A stretch of DNA of 64,000 bases from assembly GCA_950295325.1 (NCBI GenBank), contig OX485808.1:41250527-41314526 (forward strand), given 5' to 3'. Shown here one piece after another: positions 12,575 to 26,175 of the stretch. The notes beneath the pieces were generated by a model. It had not been told where the DNA came from. It saw nothing but the letters and a program-made list of their open reading frames with translations, and did not search any database. A program made the translations under genes and the position numbers. The stretch comes from Polytrichum commune. Its lineage: Eukaryota; Streptophyta; Polytrichopsida; Polytrichales; Polytrichaceae. Within the stretch, counting starts at the first letter, position 1, and every line of letters begins with the position of its first letter.

Positions 12575-12585
12575 GATATATATCC
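12575..12585 (+). promoter_or_regulatory. possible TATA box of the beta-amylase gene
   Basis: GATATATATCC lies about 535 bases before the beta-amylase start codon. It directly precedes a pyrimidine-rich, ATG-poor tract that looks like a 5' leader. This is inference from position and composition; no transcript data are available. Confidence 0.35.
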
Positions 12586-13089
12586 GCTCCGCTCCCCATT
12601 CCATTCCAGCTCTCTCTCATCTCATCTGTTTGTAGAGCGCCGCACTCAGACCTCTCCGTGTTGCTTATTAACCTTTCTCCTACACGTATTGCGTGTGGGG
12701 CTTTGTAAGTTCCCGAGAGCTCCGTTTCGTTAAGTCTTGTTGCGTGTTCAGCAAGTCCAAGTTTCGTCGCATCGTCGTGGGTTTCCTTCTGTTTCTACAA
12801 TCTTCTGTGGATAAAAGGTCGAAGAAAGCGCGTTTAAGTTGCTCTCCCGAGGAGGCTGACTGTGCAAATAAATCTCCGACCGGAAGAACTTCCTTCCCTT
12901 CCCATCCTTCCCCTGTTTTAGTTTCACATATATTCCTGCTTTTGCGCTCTTCGATAATACCGGTGCACATCAGGGTTTGTGCGGAGGAGGAGCCTGGCGA
13001 AGGAATACGGCTTCGAGAGAGGATTTAAACAAGAGCATAGGCAGGCAAACAGAGTTAGCGGAAGTTTGCTAAGGTTTTATTCTTTGTGA

Positions 13090-15768
<2,679 letters not shown>

Positions 15769-17477
15769 TTTGTACACATTGTGCCCTAAACCAACAACGG
15801 GACATTAGGTGTTGTAACTCCCATAAAATCCATCTGCCCTATTTTGCTTGTTACATATTTCCTCCTTATACATATTTTGTAGCGAAATTAGTATGTCCTG
15901 GCTGAGAAAATGTGTCAGCTTACGAAAAATTGCCGTATTTGGCATGCGAATATTTTGCTCTACTCACGAAAAATGAAGAGTAGGCCACAAAGCTTGAAGA
16001 TATCACGGTAGATTGTGAGTTAGACTTTTTCCTGTCTTAATTCTATGGAATTCAAGGCAGTAACCAAGGAATTAGCCTGGGATACTGTTGTAGTATATAT
16101 GTAGGAGGTAGTTGGTATTCCAGGCTATTGTGTACCCTAGCATGTGCAACCCCTGCATAGACATTCACATTGGAAATAATGTCCAAGATGAATTTGATTA
16201 TGTCGCTTACAAGCGAAAAATTTCCACAATTTCTGTCTACCTACTGGCTGCTGCGAATATTACTCACTATGTATTTCCCATTTCAAATTTCTTGGACCAA
16301 CATTGAATCCAAATCCATCACTCTTTATGTATTCCAGTCGTACATTTGTGGGCTACATTATGTGTTGTTTTTGGGCGTGTCACCATCTTTTGGCCAAGTT
16401 GGTTGGTTTACCAATACTGTCTGAAGTGGAGCTTATTTTATTTTATCATTTGCACACCCAACCTGTCCGTTGGAATGATCTATTTTTGGGATTGGGTTGA
16501 ACTGGTAAATGAAATTCTTGGTTGAAATTGTCACTTGCAGGAAGGTTTCCCCAGATGTGGGAATCTGCGGGTCAGTAAAGCGACTTGTTTATTCTCCCCG
16601 AAGTAGACTGTTGATTATAACCCCTAATGATAACAACAACTACTACAATAACATACTGTACTTCCTCTATGATATTGGTGGCTGCCACGTGTAGGAAATC
16701 TCTGCTTCAAGTTACAAACTGTGATGTGGGACCGGGAAATTGAATTTACCATCAATCTCCGTATGTACAGTAGGTAGTTCTTCGATTTTGAAATTCTGAC
16801 AACCAATTCCCCCACCAGTTTAAACTTACTGACATGTTTTTTTGATGTAACTGACTGATTTCTGGAGGGTGCAGGTAAAAGTTGAACACATCGAGGGTAC
16901 TACTGTACTCGTGCGACTCATCATCAAGTAAGGTATGTATGTAGGCATCGATCGGGAATGTGTCCTCCTAACTTATTATACCTGTGTATTATACCTTTCC
17001 CTTTCCCGATATTTGACCTTTGCGCCACTCGGTGTTTGCTCGCGACTGGTGGCAGCCGGAGCCAAAGCCAAAGCCGCGTCTGCTCATTGGGTGCATGCAA
17101 AATTTCCGACCTGAAAACTTGCGGAATTCGAGGGTGGAGCAGGTAGAGTACCTAGTACCTATTCTCCGGGATGCTGTCAAGTGGCAGTCTGCAATTTATG
17201 GAGAAGATTGAGTCGAGAGCTCGAGCTCCACCTCAAGCTCTTTTGTAATGTAGCGCCTCCCCGTGTCTCTGAACAGCTTCTTAAGTAGTAACGCCCTAAC
17301 CTACTCGTGCTTTTCATGAGGGTTTTGGTCCTCGTCTGCAATTTCGATGACATTGCCTTGCCTTGCTGGTTCTTGGAAGGTGTTGATGAAGGTCAGCAGG
17401 CCAATGTCCGGGGTTTTGTTTTGTTTTTTGTTTTTTGTTTTTTTTGTTTTTTTTTGTTTTTGAAAGTGGGCATGATC
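15769..17477. other. beta-amylase 3' flank and intergenic
   Basis: Begins with the probable 3' UTR. No further gene could be supported. Short splice-like segments, such as an AG border before 16866 followed by an 18-codon open stretch and a 60-codon frame ending at 17211, do not join into a recognisable protein. A T-rich GTTTT tract lies at 17415-17462. Confidence 0.45.
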
Positions 17478-17935
17478 GGTTACACGTTGTGATCTTTCGG
17501 TTTTCTTTTTATTAATTAATTTGAGTTATGTTTCAATGTTGGACCGGTGTATAGGTGACTGCGTGGTATCAAGGAACCTACATGTGGGTATTGAAACTGT
17601 GATACTAGTCAACTATTGATATTTGGTAGGTATATCAAGGTGAGAGAATCTTTGTATATCTGAGTTGTAGTTTGGGTCAATGCCATTCTAGACCATGTTG
17701 ATACTAGGGTGAAAGTTCTTGCATGGGTATGTAGATGTGAATGGTATTGAATTAAAAAATAGTGTCAAATACCCATACCCTATTGGTATGAAAAAGTGTG
17801 AAATCCTCATTATAAACACCCAAATGGTTTAAATAAAAGATGATACCAGTCCAACGTTCGTATCTTCCGTACATTCCTTTAAAATGATTGGTAATTTTCT
17901 TGAAGTCTTGAACTTAAACTGCCTATTTTCAAATC
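17478..17935. repeat. repeat copy split by an insertion
   Basis: The flanks 17478-17512 (TTACACGTTGTGATCTTTC) and about 17868-17920 (CCTTTAAAATGATTGGTAAT, then GAAGTCTTGAA) match the continuous stretch 58594-58680 in the same orientation. The roughly 350 bp between them are absent from the 58.6-kb copy. This marks an insertion, described in the next entry. Confidence 0.6.
17536..17857. mobile_element. TIR-bearing insertion, about 320 bp
   Basis: The left end reads ATGTTGGACCGGTGTAT. The right end in reverse reads ACGTTGGACTGGTAT, giving imperfect terminal inverted repeats of about 15 bp. The element sits inside a repeat whose other copy (58594-58695) lacks it. No coding capacity; a clear target-site duplication was not found. 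Probably a non-autonomous DNA transposon. Confidence 0.5.
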
Positions 17936-18139
17936 CTATTCTAGTAGGATACAAAACACACAATTTAGGTAGATTAGTCTTAAATGGCGGTTGTTGTTGT
18001 TGTTGTTGTTTTTAATTTTAATAATAATAATAAATTTCCCAGACTAATTATTCACATAGGATATGAAACACGTGATTAGCCATGAGATGGTTAAATAATC
18101 CAAACTGAGGATGTAGCCACTTTCCTCACAACGTTTTGG

Positions 18140-18655
18140 AGCTTAAATGAATATCTTATTCATCATCGAAGTGAAGATTCTTGTGCTTGTAATGTGGTCA
18201 TATGAGTCCCCCCAATTATGTTGATTATTTAGCTTAGAATGACTGTCATATATTTTGAGCACATAGTCCAATTTCTTTTGCAACATATGTCTTTTTGGTA
18301 TCCGTTCTTGGAATCACACCTAATCACATAACACTCAAATGGAGGTGTCTGATTAAGAAAAGTAACCAAATTAGGCATGCCTTCCTTAATGCAAGTTGAA
18401 TAGTAAATCAAAATTGAGCCCATAGCCATTTCTCTCATTATGTCTGGAGCTTATATACATATATTATTTATTATAAAAGTGAGAATCGTTCTTCTTATAA
18501 AATGATCATATAAGTCTTCCAAAATATTGACTATTGAGCATGGAATGGTTAGAGAATTTTGAGGACATACTCCAATCTCTTTTTGACACATGCCTTATTG
18601 GCGTTTGTCTTAGACCTAAATCTAATCATTAACCACTCTAATATAGGTGTCGGAA
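18140..18655 (-). repeat. two tandem DR1 copies in reverse orientation
   Basis: Units of about 305 bp start near 18138 and 18446 (GGAGCTTA.AT..ATAT) and end at AGGTGTC near 18346 and 18653. Each carries, in order, AAGTGA(A/G)(G/A)AT, GGTCATAT.AGTC or GATCATATAAGTC, GAATG, (T/A)CATA.TCCAAT(T/C)TC and (A/C)CACTC(A/T)AAT. Read on the minus strand these are the same landmarks as the DR1 copies at 6839, 36126 and 37521. Confidence 0.6.
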
Positions 18656-19189
18656 TACAATAAGTGATTGAATTAGGCTTGCATACTCTTCCTTAATCTT
18701 TGAAATTGGCTAAATGTGTTTCCACCCCTATCTTGCACCCTTATTTTCACCATTCATGTAGCTATTTACTCCCTCGAAGTTGTTTCGAAGGAACCTAAAC
18801 ATGTCATTAGCATATTGCACAATTTGTAGGATTACAATTTATACATATTTTTAAATTTTTTTTATAGAATATGAAATAATAAATAACTCATAAAAATTCC
18901 ATAAAATTAAAATTCACATAAAATTAAAAAATATTGCAGCATAGTTAAACAAGGATCGTGGTAGGTTTGAATACAACCATAGTATTCAAATCTTAGACCT
19001 ATGGAACCTGCAAATGCTATAAGAATAAATTTAAAAAAATAAAATGGTCATATCCGTTAAAAAGTGCAATTAAAGGAGACTTCAAGAATTTCACTACATC
19101 AATTCAGGGTAGAAGCAATTGAAATCACCTTGAAGGAGGAATTTAAGTTTGGCCAACAAAAAGGTCCGAAGAACGCATGTTTAGGGTTT

Positions 19190-19202
19190 AGGGGTTTAGG
19201 GT
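19190..19202 (+). repeat. interstitial telomere-like repeats
   Basis: About three degenerate TTTAGGG-type units in an intergenic tract. Similar short boxes occur near 29515, 34010 and 37190, and a longer one at 54836-54861. They agree with a plant-type telomere repeat but do not mark a chromosome end. Confidence 0.6.
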
Positions 19203-19212
19203 CTCCTTGATT

Positions 19213-19325
19213 GTGTTGTCGATTGAACTTAGAATAGTTAACAAAATTTGAGCATAAATTTCAATCTCTTTCAAACATGTTTCATTTTGGTGTTAATCCT
19301 AACCACACACTACAATGTAAAGGTG
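19213..19325 (-). repeat. DR1 copy, partial
   Basis: Minus-strand copy with the landmarks ACTTAGAATAGTTAACAAA, TTTCAATCTCTTTCAAACATG and CCTAACCACACACTACA. It directly precedes the DR2 copy at 19370, as DR1 copy 1 precedes DR2 at 7166, although DR1 is inverted here. Confidence 0.5.
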
Positions 19326-19369
19326 TTTAATTACAATAAATAACCGCTTATGTGAGGGCGAATTGACAG

Positions 19370-19860
19370 ATGTGGCCAAGGGCCTTGTTCAAAATTGATT
19401 TAGGATTTCTCGTGGTCATGGTCAATGGTTTGAGGTCCATGACCAAGAGAAATTAATGTTAATGCTTAAAAGCCTTGGCACGAGACATAGTGTAAAGCAT
19501 ATTTAGATTGGGATGTAGTGTTGTTAATGACAACCCAAAAAAGACTAAATATAAAGACACAATAAATTAAAATGCATGTAAATAATAACGTATTCCCCCT
19601 TTTGGCATGGTCACCTTTATCTTAGGCTGAGACAACCTATTTGGGTTGTCTCAATGCACAATCCAGGTGACCATCAAACATGATGCATTCCTAGACATGT
19701 AGGATATATTTTGACTTTACAATCCATTTAGTTTTAACATGGCCATTTTTAGTTTTCATGACCTTGTGTAAAACAAAGTCAGAGTGCCATTCAATTTCAA
19801 CTAGTAAAATTTAAAAAGATATGGTCATGGTCAACGGTCACTAGTGTAAACATGCCCTTA
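19370..19860. repeat. dispersed repeat DR2, copy 2
   Basis: Same orientation and order of landmarks as 7166-7725: TGTGGCCAAGGGC, GATTTAGGATT, CATGACCAAGA, CACGAGACATAGTGTAAAG, then GGTCATGGTCA...TGTAAACA near the end. Noncoding. Confidence 0.6.
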
Positions 19861-22480
19861 GACTTCGAGCCCAAAGCTCAAGCTATACCTAGTCACATGC
19901 AAGTAACAGTGTGGACTTTATGGGTGCTAAATGTTTGGTAGAATATGGATGAAAGTTAAAAGCTCGGGCCAATGATTCGTGGCAACCACTTCAATTGAAG
20001 ATGAAAACATTGAAAATCCGTTCTATCTATCTATCTCTATTACGAAATTTGACCCCATGATTGACATCATGGACACTAAATGGGATGAGTTAGCCTAACC
20101 TTATAAGATGTAGGTATTTTGATCGGACACTATAACATGGTCCAACAAATCCTAAGCCCTAACATGCTTGCATAAGAAAGTGTGTGAAACTTTCTAGCCT
20201 TGGTGTTTTTTGTGAGTAAAGAACTTTGAGGCTAAGATGCTTTAGAAATTTTTGGTATGAGGTTAGTTTTGGATACAACCTTTTTAGAGGAGACGTACCA
20301 TAATTAAATCAAGTCCATCTGGTTAGTCATAACTTTATTAAGCACGTTGAATTTGTACTAGTTGGGGCATTGTATGGCTATATTCTTGAGACACACATGG
20401 ACAAACGCACACTACTTAATAATGTGATGCTACTAAGTCCTTAGTAAGGAAATGATTTACTCAATTTTATATTACTTTGCCTTTCTTTTTGAGAAAAGAC
20501 TTATAGATCTAGAGATGGGCATATTGTGTTGGATTGTGTAGGCGTTAAACCATTATAGACACTCATCTAAATCTTGACTGTCTATTCATATTATGTGACA
20601 TTATACATGAAATTTGAGTGGGATTGTGGTTTTGCAATCACAGTTATTTTTTGACCTTGACAGTTCTGACTTGAAAGCCATAATTTAAGTCTGTTTGGAA
20701 CTTTGGGGATGAACATTGAAACAAACATGATCTTAATTGGAATGCCTTAGACGTTTAAGAGCTAAGCATATAGTAATCCAGTTCCGATTCCTTCTATTAG
20801 GATGTAGAGTTAGGTCTAATGCCTCTTAAGATAAAAACTAGACTCAATTACCTTTAAGTGTTAAAACACCATATTAAAAAAAAACCAACCTTCAGTTTAT
20901 CCACAACTTTATATGGGCATAGGTGTAGTTTATCTGCTATTGGTGTAAAGTAACACAATCTAGCACCACCGAACCTATGACCACACATACGAATAGGACC
21001 TTCTAAGATCCCTCTGTTCATTAAAATCTCTCACAAATGAGAGATTGGCGGATGTCCTAGATTTTTGTTGGCGGATGAAATTGTTGGGGGACAACTAGAG
21101 TTCTTGTAAGTGAAATAGGGCACCTTTACATTGACAATAGTGCTAGCATACATTTCGATAGTTCACGTGGGATCTCTCCATGGGACCAAATAATGTACAT
21201 GAGGTGTACGTGAGCCTAAAAGAGAGGTGTTGGTCTGTAAGGAACTTGCGTTGTAGCTTGTGATACTAGGATGGATGTGTCGAGCTAGCCTTAACATGGA
21301 ATGATTTGGAATTTAAGATGGCATTTTGTATGGACAACCCTATTGTAGATCTTAAAGTTCTCCCAAAGAGTTTCACCCGACTTTTCAAACTAAACTTTGA
21401 CACTAGATGAACCGATGAGTTCTTAATAGAAAAAGTTTCTCTTGTTTGGTCCCTCTTTGAGAGACTTTGCATGCAACTCTATTATCACTTTAGCACTTTC
21501 AAAATTCAAGTGAGATATGTTGGCTAAGCATTTACTACATCTATCAACCGAAATGTGGTGTCTCCGTCAATAAGGTGAAGAATGATATATGAACACGTCA
21601 ATTAACACCTTGAGAGCCTCCATTTGTAAAAGTAACAATTTCTTTTTCTTTTCCTTTTCTTTACATGGGGATCGGTAACACAAAGTGTGATGTCATAGTG
21701 GCACATCCTTCTCACACGAGGGCGGAGAATCTCTAGCATTGGAATCCACTAAAGAGATTAGAAGACTCTATCCAAAGGCCTCCATCCATCTCAAAGTGAT
21801 GCTCTTTTTCTTACTTTTCTTCTCAACCCGTGCAATAATATCCACCGTGCCATATGTTGAGCGCATGCCCAACATGCCACAAGGTGAATGAACGATGAGA
21901 TGAAACCTCAAACTATTAAAGCCTCTACGAAAACGACTTCCTTAAACTCCTAGTAGGTAGATCGACGATGCCATGGTGAATCATTTGTTCTAGTTCTAGG
22001 ACCACCATCCTTGATATTTTGTACTTTTTTACTTTGCGCTTTTACTTTTCCCCTTTCTCGTAATTTGAACACGTAATTGTGGTGGTAAAAGAGCTTTGCC
22101 ATGTGACAACCTATTGTAGTTCTAGCAAACCCCTTCCCTTTTCTCTTTCCTTTAGGGTTTCCGAGGGTTGGTGCTTGCTTTTGAGTGCCCCCCCCCCTTT
22201 CACTCGACCTAACCCTACATACTTTGTACTCGAATACGAGGTCACCCATTGGCCGAACCCCCACATGCACTAGTGTGACATGGCACACTAGGAATATTCA
22301 ACACATTGTTCTTTCTCGGGATGCCGACAAAAAAGACCACTTATCACCGAGTCTCGAAAAGACCCCGCATCCCATTGGTTCTTTCATTTCTTTAAGGATT
22401 TTTTTTTTTGGTTAGTGCTCTTTGCGTTAGCTTAACTTACGCGGGCACAAATATCCAATCGCAAGTGCCACGCCCCCTTT
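19861..22480. other. intergenic, no gene seen
   Basis: AT-rich, with short ORFs on both strands and no recognisable protein. No repeat structure was recognised beyond microsatellite-like runs. Confidence 0.45.
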
Positions 22481-22494
22481 GATACCTTTCGTAC

Positions 22495-24950
22495 GTTAAC
22501 CAAATATCTTGGTGCCCAACATTGATCACTAGTTGAATGCCACGATAGTACTTAGACACTACCGTGACTACTACTTAGAAAGACATGGTGCAAGTTGGCA
22601 AAGCTTTCAATTATGAGATCTCACACATAAGGCCGGGGCCCGAGTTCAATGACGTCACTCTAATACTAGGGTTTTTTTTTCCCCTTCTTTTGAGAAATCT
22701 AGGAAGGCGAGACATGTATCATGATCATGGTGGTGGTGGTGGTGTGAACGCGGCTCCGCAATAAGTGTTCGTGTGGGGAATATTGCAAAAGGGTCAAGTT
22801 AGATTCCCTTCCCATGCCCAAGTGTTTGAGTGTTAAATATCTTTGGATCTTAAACATGGTAGGCCATTGTACTTATGAATGAACTCACAAAAGCTGCACA
22901 AAGTGGGGATCTAGTAGGCACCGATTCCGAGTTTTGACACCATGTATTGTGTAGAAAGGAAAGGGGCCACCCAATTACGGGGGAAGGAGGTAGGGTCCGA
23001 GGTCTTAACAACATCGAGATTTTCCTTAACAACGGAGAGGAATAGGAAAAGTTCCACAATTGATTCCCTTTTGAGGTGGTGTGTTTGTGTGTGCTAAATA
23101 TCTTGGGATGCTACTAATCACTCAAAAGCCATGGTGGTGTTGTTCATGAAAGCTATGGCTAGGGCCATTGTGGCATAACGTAGGGTGCGATTGTACGTTG
23201 TTTTTATTTGGGGGTTTAAGATTCCCTTCCTTCATTTCCGAGCCATTGTTTATTGTAAGCTCCACATTAGGTACCTTGTTAAGGACGGAGTAGCAAAATG
23301 GCTCCCCAATGAGATCTTTAGAGCCCAAGTTTAGCATCCTCTTCTCGAACCCAAACAAGTTGATAGTGAGGACCACACAAAAAGATATCTATTTCCATCC
23401 TCTAAAAGGCCGAAACACGATCGAACGGTTGAAATAGAGAGCTCCGTCTCATTGAAGAGGATTGCATGAGTGTATAGAGAAATCGTTTCCTTGGATTGTG
23501 ATTGCTGGTTCAATATCTTGGGATACTACTAATCACCAAAAAGCCCTAGGAAGTATTGTTGACAAAAGATATGTGGCTTCTAGTGGACATAAAATCTAGG
23601 TTGGCGTATTTTCACTATACATCAAAATGTGCATTGCTTTTTTCCTTCCCAACATCTTATAAAAGTTCACATATCGGATCTGCATACGTAGTGTCAATTA
23701 TGCATTTCTTACACTTAACTTTGATCCAAATCAAATTAGGAACTCCTTCATATTGTTTGTTTGTAAGAGTTCTCGAATGAGTAAAGTTGGAGGGGAGCCC
23801 CGATGGGAGCTCGGTCTAGTACAAGACGATCAATAGAATGATGTTGAGGTTCAAATATCTCTTGCTAACCAGGAAAAAAAATCATCTCTAAGAAACATAT
23901 CTCCCCAAAATTAAAAAATGATTATTTCTCATCATCTTAAGAAACGTAAGACAAAAATAGATTTTGAATAGGTTTGTGTCTGAACTCATTTGATTTTTGA
24001 ACTAAGCAATGTTAGGACGGTCTCTCTCAACAAACGCTTACGAACATGGGGGTTAACCCCAACACTTATATCTTAGGGTTTGAACCACTTGATGGTGGTA
24101 AGGTGGGGTCGTATGCTCTCAACACAAAGGATATCTAATTCTCACTTGTGAGTGGCCAAGAGACAACCATACCGTTGAAATGAGAAAGTTTGGAGGGGGG
24201 GGGGGGGGTGGCAAGGAATAAGAAAGAAAGTTCCTCATTTGATTCCCTTGAAAGTGTAGTGTGTGTAAGTCAAATATCTTGGGATATCAACCACTACGAA
24301 AGCCACACTACTATCACTACTAATGTACGTGGTCCTATGATGGACACTTGACCTCAACGATGGCCGTGATCTAGGAACGTGCTACATCATACAAGTCAAA
24401 TGTGCATGTCGCATCTAGGATTTGGCCGATTCGTTCATTATGAGTTCGGGTTTGGAGGTGTCGAGCTCGGTTGATGCATGTTAGAGCACTCGAATGGGGG
24501 TAAAGTGAGGGGCCGCGTGGCTTCTAACATGGAGTTCTCCGTTTCCAACAATAGTATCTAGGAGGGCGAGACTCAATCATCCCGAAATGGAAGCCCCTCC
24601 CTCTTCGAGTCGAGGGTGTTGGGACTAGGTAAAGTCCAAGTTCGATATTCTTTGAATGGTAGTGTTGTGTTTGTGTGTGTGAAATATCTCATATTGTGAT
24701 ATTAATTGCGCCGGAAAGCAATGGTACTAATTACTCACGACTAGCGAAAGCTGCAAAAGTGGGGGACCGGTAGGTCCCAACTTCGGTCCAATTGGTGCTA
24801 AGTAGGAAAATTTCCACTTCGCCTCCTCTAAAAGGAGGGCAACAAAACCGTGTTGAAATGATGTTCCGGAGAAACTTTGTGTTATGGGAAGGGAATGTTT
24901 CCCATCAAGGTGAATAAAAGGTAAGAAGCTCGAGTTTTATTTTATTTTTC
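22495..24950 (+). repeat. degenerate tandem array, about seven units
   Basis: The marker AAATATCTTGGGA (with changes) recurs at about 22501, 22835, 23096, 23511, 23852, 24271 and 24681, a spacing of roughly 260-420 bp. It is often preceded by GATTCCCTT and a GTGTGTTTGTGTGT run. It is followed by ACTAATCAC and AAAGCC, then a CATCCTCTAAAAGG-like and an AACCGTTGAAATGA-like segment. All units share one orientation. No long ORF spans a unit, and an old satellite-like array fits best. Confidence 0.6.
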
Positions 24951-25309
24951 TGACATTGTTTAGTGACGAAAAAGTTAATCAATTGTGATGGGGACTTTGG
25001 CGGTTCAAAAACCCCGATAATGTATAGTTGCTTGTTGAAAAGTTCACAGTACACAACTTGCGTGTTCTCCGTGAACAGAATATTCCGACATTAAAGAAGA
25101 ATTATGCTCATGTGATACCTGATCCCACATAACGCATACAAAGAGTTGTGTTATGTTATGCCTTCCATTGGGTATAAAATGCTCATTTTTTGTTTGCCAA
25201 ACATGAGGTACGTGCTTCATTAGGTTTCTTGGAAAATCCTTAAATTTTTTGGTGGCAAATTCTTTCTGAAGAGCTATACCTACGACCGTCCTCGAGCGTT
25301 GCTAATTAT

Positions 25310-26175
25310 TTCAAAAATATTTTCTGGCCCCTCAACTACCCAAACCCAAATTGCACACTATGCCGCAACAACGACAGAGACACGTGGCCTCACCTACTAT
25401 CAACATGTGAACACCCGTATCTAAAGGGATTAAGAATTGCAAGACACAACAAAGCAACACCCCTCATTACCCAAACACTGCAAGCCAACAAAAATACCAG
25501 ATTCTACACTTTGACAAACGCTAGCAACTTAAACAACCAACCCCCAGACCCAACAGTCCCAAAATGGCTCCTCAAATGCACATGCCCCCAACAACCTTGT
25601 CAATGCCAAGCCAAATTAAGACCCGACATCCTTTGCATACTTGGTGCCCCCAACCAAATACAAACACCTATCTCACCCTCCACAAACTACATGGTACAAT
25701 TCATCGAATTCACATACTGCCATGATAGATTCCTAGAACAAGCCAGAACACACAAACACACCAAATATGACCCACTAATCCACAATATACAAAATAACGG
25801 ATGGAAAACCAACCCCCTCATCACAATCACTGCTGGAGTAAGAGGGGCCATTCATGAACACTCTATCGAACAACTCAACAAACTTAAACTCCCAAAGTCT
25901 AGCATTAAAACACTCATGAAAAATTTACACCAGAATGTCATTAAATACCTCACCTACCTAGTCCTAAACAAAAGGAAACTTGATAACAAAGAAACCCCCG
26001 TCCTCCCTCCCTAAAGGGAAGCTGACTAAAGTTACACCACCGGAGCCCACCTCCCCAAAGAGGCATAACGCCCCATACTGCATCATGAGTAACATGATCA
26101 ATATCGGGTTAACGGGCTCGCATTCATGCCGGTACATGGTACGGGCATTATTTTTTCTTTTCTTTTCTTTTCGAA
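25310..26175 (+). pseudogene. 3' end of a LINE (non-LTR retrotransposon), truncated
   Basis: An open frame runs from about 25322 to the stop at 26012-26014 (about 230 codons). It begins with a zinc-knuckle-like CTLC-x8-H-x4-C motif, then TWPHLL, HNK, CQCQAKLRPDILCILG, VQFIEFTYCHD and PLITITAGVRGAIHEHSI, ending in a basic LNKRKLDN segment. This arrangement is typical of the region after the reverse transcriptase in LINE ORF2 proteins. The RT and endonuclease domains are missing, so this is a 5'-truncated copy. The noncoding tail ends in a TTTTC microsatellite near 26152-26173. A second copy lies at 40775-41530. The frame is intact here and broken there, so this copy looks younger or less decayed. 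Confidence 0.75.

Noticed and set aside
17020-17216. Possible terminal exon after beta-amylase
   Set aside because: An open frame ends at 17211, but upstream pieces do not join to it in phase, and beta-amylase already has a proper stop at 15766.
22495-24950. CRISPR-like or other phased short-repeat array
   Set aside because: Units are hundreds of bases long and diverged, and the context is a plant genome.
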